A stretch of DNA of 9,728 bases from an uncultured bacterium (lineage in GTDB: Bacteria > UBP6 > UBA1177 > JAKLFG01). The stretch lies in assembly GCA_938048925.1 (NCBI GenBank), contig CALITV010000067.1, positions 1-9,728 on the forward strand. The letters run 5' to 3'. This document shows positions 6,469 through 9,728 of this stretch, piece after piece (position 1 is the stretch's first letter; every line of letters begins with the position of its first letter). Below the pieces are notes generated by a model. The model did no database searches. It saw only the letters and a program-made list of their open reading frames with translations, and was not told the DNA's origin. A program made the position numbers and the translations under genes.

Positions 6469-7220
6469 CAGTGTCCTATCGCCTCCCCTATTACCACAAT
6501 GGTCCCGATACCAATCAGTATGAGCGGCACCTCCCACAGAAGACTCTTTATCCCACCGCTGACACGGCGCCCCGGCACGAGATCGGCAAGCGCAATATAG
6601 AGGAAACTCGCTCCCGCGACCGCAAGGAGATAGGGAACCACCGACGAGACGAACGGGAGCAGATAGTAGGCGGCAACGGCACCCGGCAAAGAAACCGCGC
6701 TCGAAAGGATGTTGTACCAGAGCGCACGGGAACGAGAGTATCCGCTCTCCAAAAGTATCGCGAAATCTCCCACCTCCTGCGGCACCTCATGGGCAATCAC
6801 GGCGACCGCCGTCGTGATACCTATCGGCACCGAGGCAAGGAATGCCGCACCGATTGCCGCACCATCAACGAAGTTGTGAAGCGCATCACCAATCAGGATC
6901 ATTGAACCGGCACGGGTATGCACAGCACACTGGTGGTCGTATTCGTGACAGTGGCGCCAGATCGTCACCTTTTCGAGCAGATAAAAAAGCATAATGCCGA
7001 AAAGCACCGTCGGCAGAACCGTCGTGGTCGGCAGATGCTCCAAGGCATGGGGTATCATCCCGAAAAGCGCCGCACCCAGCAACGTTCCTATAGCGTAAGG
7101 AATGAGCGCACCGGTAAGAAGGGCTAGCCGTCGTCCCCTGAACAAAAGAACGAGCCCCGCCATCGCGACCGAACCGAGCGACCCGAGGATCGTGCACAGA
7201 ACAATGAGAAACAGCGTCAT
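6468..7220 (-). CDS. ZIP-family divalent metal transporter
   Basis: This 250-residue protein, with about eight hydrophobic segments, is a ZIP (zinc/iron permease) family member. The metal-site motifs are clear: HNFVDGAAIG (115-124) in TM4 and HEVPQEVGD (144-152) in TM5. A short Cys/His-rich loop with H90, C91, H92, H96, C98 and H101 sits between TM3 and TM4, a usual place for the variable metal loop. ZIP proteins move Zn(II), Fe(II) or Mn(II) into the cytoplasm. The frame is open to a GTG at 7268, but that codon falls inside the promoter. ATG 7220 is preferred because it starts the first helix (MTLFLIVLCTILGSLGS) and has GAGGCGAGGG upstream. It is the first gene of the run and overlaps the DUF134 gene by one base. 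It gives the operon a second, ATP-independent uptake route. Confidence 0.92.
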   Translation of the reverse strand: MTLFLIVLCTILGSLGSVAMAGLVLLFRGRRLALLTGALIPYAIGTLLGAALFGMIPHALEHLPTTTVLPTVLFGIMLFYLLEKVTIWRHCHEYDHQCAVHTRAGSMILIGDALHNFVDGAAIGAAFLASVPIGITTAVAVIAHEVPQEVGDFAILLESGYSRSRALWYNILSSAVSLPGAVAAYYLLPFVSSVVPYLLAVAGASFLYIALADLVPGRRVSGGIKSLLWEVPLILIGIGTIVVIGEAIGH

Positions 7221-7228
7221 GAGAAAAA

Positions 7229-7238
7229 CCCTCGCCTC
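7229..7238 (-). promoter_or_regulatory. Ribosome binding site fixing the ZIP start
   Basis: The minus strand reads GAGGCGAGGG, with GAGGG eight bases before the ATG at 7220. It lies downstream of the predicted promoter, giving a leader of about 30 bases. Confidence 0.6.
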
Positions 7239-7257
7239 ATTCGGCAACCCGCGATAC

Positions 7258-7270
7258 AAGTTATGCACTT
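7258..7270. promoter_or_regulatory. Short inverted repeat over the -10 element, candidate operator
   Basis: The sequence AAGTTATGCACTT is an inverted repeat with arms AAGT and ACTT around TATGC. It covers the -10 element of the metal operon promoter, where a bound repressor would block transcription. It does not closely match the Zur consensus I know from gamma-proteobacteria. Four-base arms can occur by chance, so this is a candidate only. The DUF134 protein or an unlinked Zur/Fur-family protein could be the binder. Confidence 0.3.
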
Positions 7271-7286
7271 ATGTTCAAAATGTCAA
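7258..7286 (-). promoter_or_regulatory. Predicted sigma-70-type promoter of the metal operon
   Basis: On the minus strand a perfect TTGACA (plus-strand 7281-7286) is followed after 17 bases by TAACTT (7258-7263), which keeps the most conserved T, A and final T of a -10 element. A start of transcription near 7251 would give a leader of about 30 bases with a ribosome site before ATG 7220. CATAAC at 15-base spacing is an alternative -10. This is a sequence match only; the other genes of the run have no comparable promoter in their short gaps. Confidence 0.55.
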
Positions 7287-7334
7287 GCTGGCTGCGAAGA
7301 AAAGAATCTTGTTTTTCTCCTAATGGCACTTTTG

Positions 7335-7363
7335 TTGCCCTTGAACGACGATAGTGGTATATT
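7335..7363 (+). promoter_or_regulatory. Predicted promoter of the bioH-bioC genes
   Basis: TTGCCC (7335-7340) and TATATT (7358-7363) are separated by 17 bases, and TGG just before the -10 makes an extended -10 element. Transcription would start near 7370, only about ten bases before the first candidate ATG, so the leader is very short. The element also rules out a GTG at 7354 as the translation start, since that codon lies within the promoter. Confidence 0.55.
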
Positions 7364-7380
7364 CACTGCGAGAAAAACGG

Positions 7381-8157
7381 ATGAGGCGAATGACCCCCCT
7401 TTGTTTCCTTCATGGATTTGCAGCGGGCGGAGCGGTATGGAACGCCTACCTCGACCTGTTTCCCCGGTCGCTGACACCCACCCTGCGATTTTACGCCAAC
7501 GGCACTCCGATCCTTCCCGAACTTCCGAGCCCTGCGATTCTCGTCGGCTGGTCGCTCGGCGGCATGATTGCCGTCGAAATGGCGGCCAGACAACCAGAAA
7601 AGGTGAAAGCACTCGTACTTATCTCCTCGGCTCCTTCGTTCGCCGCAAGCGACCTCTTCCCCGAAGGCAAGCCCCTTTCGGTACTCCGCGAGATGCGCAG
7701 CGGTATCGCGCGGAACGACACCCGCATACTGCAAAGTTTTCAGCGACAACTCTTTACCGCCGCGGAGATACGGCAGGGATGGCTCACCCGCTTCCGCCGC
7801 GAGATAGGACCGATCCTCACCAAAGAGATAGCGGCCTCAGCGGGCCGGGGCGACCACGCGATGCCGCTGAGCGAGTATCGGGGAAACGAAGCGGCGCGCA
7901 CGGAAGACACAGCGACATCAACACTCCTCGCCCAGATAGCCTTTCTCGAGCGATGGTGTGCGCCGAAAACACTTCCTACGCCTCCCATCATTATCCTTCA
8001 CGGCGACGGAGATTCTATTATCTCGGTCGCTGCGGTTGCCGCATGGCGGAAGTTGTTTCCCCATGCGCAGTACTCCATCGTCACCGGCGGCCACGCACTT
8101 CCTTTCACCCACCACGAAATGGTCATAACCGCTATCCATAAGGTGCCTCAACAATGA
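7381..8157 (+). CDS. bioH: BioH-like pimeloyl-ACP methyl ester carboxylesterase (alpha/beta hydrolase)
   Basis: This 258-residue alpha/beta hydrolase has the oxyanion-hole motif LHGFA (10-14), nucleophile elbow VGWSLGGM with S58, acid D211 in HGDGDSII, and histidine H238 in GGHALPFTHHE. GWSLGG and the 'HALPFTHH' ending closely follow BioH (E. coli: GWSLGG, AHAPFISHP), and length is near BioH's 256. BioH removes the methyl cap from pimeloyl-ACP methyl ester, ending the BioC-dependent part of pimelate synthesis in the cytoplasm. The stop overlaps the bioC start (ATGA), strongly supporting this assignment over a generic hydrolase. The start is uncertain: ATG 7381 has only a weak GAGA upstream, while ATG 7390 has GAGG too close; both give the same fold. 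The N-terminus lacks the first strand-turn of E. coli BioH. The S-D-H triad is complete, so the enzyme is expected to be active. Confidence 0.8.
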   Translation: MRRMTPLCFLHGFAAGGAVWNAYLDLFPRSLTPTLRFYANGTPILPELPSPAILVGWSLGGMIAVEMAARQPEKVKALVLISSAPSFAASDLFPEGKPLSVLREMRSGIARNDTRILQSFQRQLFTAAEIRQGWLTRFRREIGPILTKEIAASAGRGDHAMPLSEYRGNEAARTEDTATSTLLAQIAFLERWCAPKTLPTPPIIILHGDGDSIISVAAVAAWRKLFPHAQYSIVTGGHALPFTHHEMVITAIHKVPQQ

Positions 8158-8945
8158 ACCCTCCCATTGACAAACGCAAGATAGCCGAAAGTTTCTCGCG
8201 TGCCGCGACAACCTACGACTCTGTCGCTAGCATCCAAAAGCGGAGCGCCAACCACCTAGTTGATATCCTGCGTACCCACACCCCTCACAGTGCACGCCTT
8301 GTCCCTTTCCTCGAAATAGGGGCTGGCACCGGCATCCTCACCGACCTCCTCCTGCAGATCGGCCTTTCTCGCGGCACCATCACCGATATCGCTCCAGCAA
8401 TGGTCGAGACACTTCGCCAAACCTACGGGCAATACCCCAACCTCTCCATCGCGTGCCTCGACGGCGAACACCTTGCCCTCGGCACCCGCTTCAAATCAAT
8501 TCTTTCAGCCTCGACCTTCCAGTGGTTCTCCTCGTTTCACGAACCATTTCTTTCCTACTGGCGCCACCTCGAAACCGGCGGTGTTTTCGCCTTTTGCATG
8601 TTCGTTCACGGAACACTGCGCGAACTCCATGCGGCGACCGAGGCTGTCGGCTGCCGATACCCCGGACACCCGCTCCCCGACGAGCATAAAGTTCTCTCGG
8701 CGGTCTCCGAAAGCAGATTCTGCATAGAACACTTCTCGATAGTCGAAACTCCCCTCACCTTCCCTGACACCCACACATTCCTTTCGACCCTCAAATCCAT
8801 CGGATCCACCAACGCCGTCGGCTCACCACTCGATCCCACCGCACTCCGACGAGCAATCCGCCTCTACGATGAAACCTATCGCTCTCCCGCCGGCGTCACC
8901 GCGACTTACCGCACCTTATATGTGTTGGCTCGCAAGTTACAATAG
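8154..8945 (+). CDS. bioC: Malonyl-ACP O-methyltransferase BioC
   Basis: This 263-residue SAM-dependent methyltransferase has the BioC N-terminus (KRKIAESFSRAATTYDSVAS, then IQKRSANHLVDIL), matching the '[22 protein letters not shown]' start of E. coli BioC. SAM motif I is FLEIGAGTGILT (52-63), with the next acidic site at ITDIAPAMVE, and SASTFQWFSSFHEPF corresponds to the family's 'SNLAVQWCGNLSTAL' block. BioC methylates the free carboxyl of malonyl-ACP so that fatty acid synthase can extend it to pimeloyl-ACP methyl ester; BioH then removes the methyl group. The ATG overlaps the bioH stop by four bases, so the two are translationally coupled. No bioB, bioF, bioA or bioD is present in the window; they must lie elsewhere if the pathway is complete. 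The aldolase gene begins 22 bases after the stop. Confidence 0.88.
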   Translation: MNPPIDKRKIAESFSRAATTYDSVASIQKRSANHLVDILRTHTPHSARLVPFLEIGAGTGILTDLLLQIGLSRGTITDIAPAMVETLRQTYGQYPNLSIACLDGEHLALGTRFKSILSASTFQWFSSFHEPFLSYWRHLETGGVFAFCMFVHGTLRELHAATEAVGCRYPGHPLPDEHKVLSAVSESRFCIEHFSIVETPLTFPDTHTFLSTLKSIGSTNAVGSPLDPTALRRAIRLYDETYRSPAGVTATYRTLYVLARKLQ

Positions 8946-8956
8946 AAACCCGCTGA

Positions 8957-8962
8957 AGGAGG
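8957..8962 (+). promoter_or_regulatory. Ribosome binding site of the aldolase gene
   Basis: AGGAGG lies five bases before the ATG at 8968. It is much stronger than the sites before bioH and bioC, as expected for a highly expressed glycolytic gene read partly from the bio transcript. No terminator hairpin is visible between bioC and this site. Confidence 0.75.
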
Positions 8963-8967
8963 AAATC

Positions 8968-9728
8968 ATGGCCATCAGTTATCGCGAACTCGGGCTCGTG
9001 AACACCCGAGAAATGTTCAGGAAGGCGATGGCAGGGAAGTATGCGATTCCCGCCTACAACTTCAACAACATGGAACAACTGCAGGCGATCATCCAAGCCT
9101 GCGTCGAGACCCGCTCGCCCGTTATCCTGCAAGTCTCGTCGGGGGCGCGCAAATATGCCAACAAGACGCTCCTTCGCCACATGGCGCGCGGCGCCGTCGA
9201 GTATGCCGCCGAACTCGGCGTCGCGATACCGATCGCCCTGCACCTCGATCACGGCGACACCTTCGAGTTATGCAAAGACTGCGTGGACAGCGGTTTTTCG
9301 TCGGTTATGATAGACGGCTCCCATCTCCCCTACGACGAGAATGTCGCTCTCACACGGAAGGTCGTCGAATACGCCCACAAGTACGATGTCACCGTCGAAG
9401 GCGAACTCGGCGTACTTGCCGGCATCGAAGATGATGTAAAGGCCGAAAAATCGCACTACACCCGCCCCGAAGAAGTCGAAGACTTCGTGACCAAAACCGG
9501 CGTGGATTCGCTCGCCATCTCGATCGGCACATCGCACGGCGCGACCAAGTTCAAACCGGAACAGTGCACCCGCACCGCCGACGGCATCCTTGTGCCGCCA
9601 CCGCTCCGCTTCGACATCCTCGAAGAGATCGAGAAACGGCTTCCCGGTTTTCCCATCGTTCTTCACGGCTCCTCATCGGTACCGGTCGAACAGGTACGCA
9701 TCATCAACCAGTATGGCGGAAAAATAGA
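8968..9728 (+). CDS. fba: Class II fructose-bisphosphate aldolase, N-terminal part (cut by window edge)
   Basis: The first 253 codons are visible and the frame is open to the right edge. The protein is a class II, zinc-dependent aldolase that interconverts fructose 1,6-bisphosphate with glyceraldehyde 3-phosphate and dihydroxyacetone phosphate in glycolysis and gluconeogenesis. Motifs in order: IPAYNFNNMEQ (27-37), HLDHGD (92-97) with catalytic D94 and zinc ligand H95, VEGELG (143-148), GTSHGATKFK (187-196) with zinc ligand H190, and LHGSSSVP (232-239) with zinc ligand H233. The start MAISYRELGLVNTREMF matches the longer class II aldolases I recall from spirochaetes and various anaerobes. It follows bioC by 22 bases with its own strong ribosome site. 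It is probably unrelated in function to biotin synthesis. The missing C-terminal quarter lies outside the window. Confidence 0.93.
   Translation, partial: MAISYRELGLVNTREMFRKAMAGKYAIPAYNFNNMEQLQAIIQACVETRSPVILQVSSGARKYANKTLLRHMARGAVEYAAELGVAIPIALHLDHGDTFELCKDCVDSGFSSVMIDGSHLPYDENVALTRKVVEYAHKYDVTVEGELGVLAGIEDDVKAEKSHYTRPEEVEDFVTKTGVDSLAISIGTSHGATKFKPEQCTRTADGILVPPPLRFDILEEIEKRLPGFPIVLHGSSSVPVEQVRIINQYGGKI

Noticed and set aside
7221..7268. GTG start at 7268 for the ZIP gene
   Set aside because: The codon sits inside the predicted promoter, adds a non-conserved leader, and ATG 7220 has a ribosome site and begins the first helix.
7263..8141. Plus-strand open frame of 292 codons overlapping bioH
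   Set aside because: It overlaps bioH in another frame, gives a highly basic, Pro/Arg/Ser-rich product without motifs, and its start lies within the metal operon promoter.
1..9728. CRISPR array, tRNA or rRNA, insertion sequence or prophage
   Set aside because: No regularly spaced repeats, cloverleaf-like segments, transposase or integrase motifs were seen; the DNA is almost wholly accounted for by metabolic and transport genes.

Overview
The window looks like chromosomal DNA of a fairly G+C-rich (judged by eye), Gram-negative-type (diderm) bacterium. Diderm features are an outer-membrane barrel ending in Phe, a predicted lipoprotein, periplasmic binding proteins and a LolD/FtsX-type ABC pair. 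DUF134, NifX-like and class II aldolase genes are common in anaerobes, but the sequence alone does not fix the phylum. There are no RNA genes, CRISPR arrays, transposases or integrases, and coding density is very high.

Minus strand, 7220 down to 1 (running off the left edge): one tightly packed run of eleven genes, with gaps of at most 48 bases and several start/stop overlaps. In transcription order it encodes a ZIP-family metal transporter, a DUF134 DNA-binding protein with a C-terminal Cys/His zinc-ribbon-like tail, a NifX/NafY-like protein with Cys/His-rich segments, a small His-rich exported protein, an outer-membrane beta-barrel, a ZnuA/TroA-type metal-binding protein, a Cys/His-rich lipoprotein, the ZnuC-type ATPase, the ZnuB-type permease, a LolD/MacB-type ATPase, and the start of an FtsX-type permease. 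The likely theme is acquisition of a divalent transition metal, most probably zinc: passage through the outer membrane, periplasmic capture, ABC import, a second inner-membrane carrier, and a built-in candidate regulator. The closing LolD/FtsX pair may handle envelope proteins or metal carriers.

Intergenic region 7221-7380: a compact divergent control region. A minus-strand promoter (TTGACA, 17 bases, TAACTT) drives the metal run and carries an inverted repeat over its -10 element. A plus-strand promoter (TTGCCC, 17 bases, TATATT with an extended -10) drives the biotin genes.

Plus strand, 7381 to 9728 (running off the right edge): a BioH-like alpha/beta hydrolase overlaps a BioC methyltransferase, together the methyl-cap step of pimelate synthesis for biotin. 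A class II fructose-bisphosphate aldolase follows 22 bases later and is cut by the window edge.

Most noteworthy is the metal run itself: a DUF134/NifX-like pair of unclear function, a small His-rich protein and an EGF-like-cysteine lipoprotein, all inside a complete Znu-type import operon.
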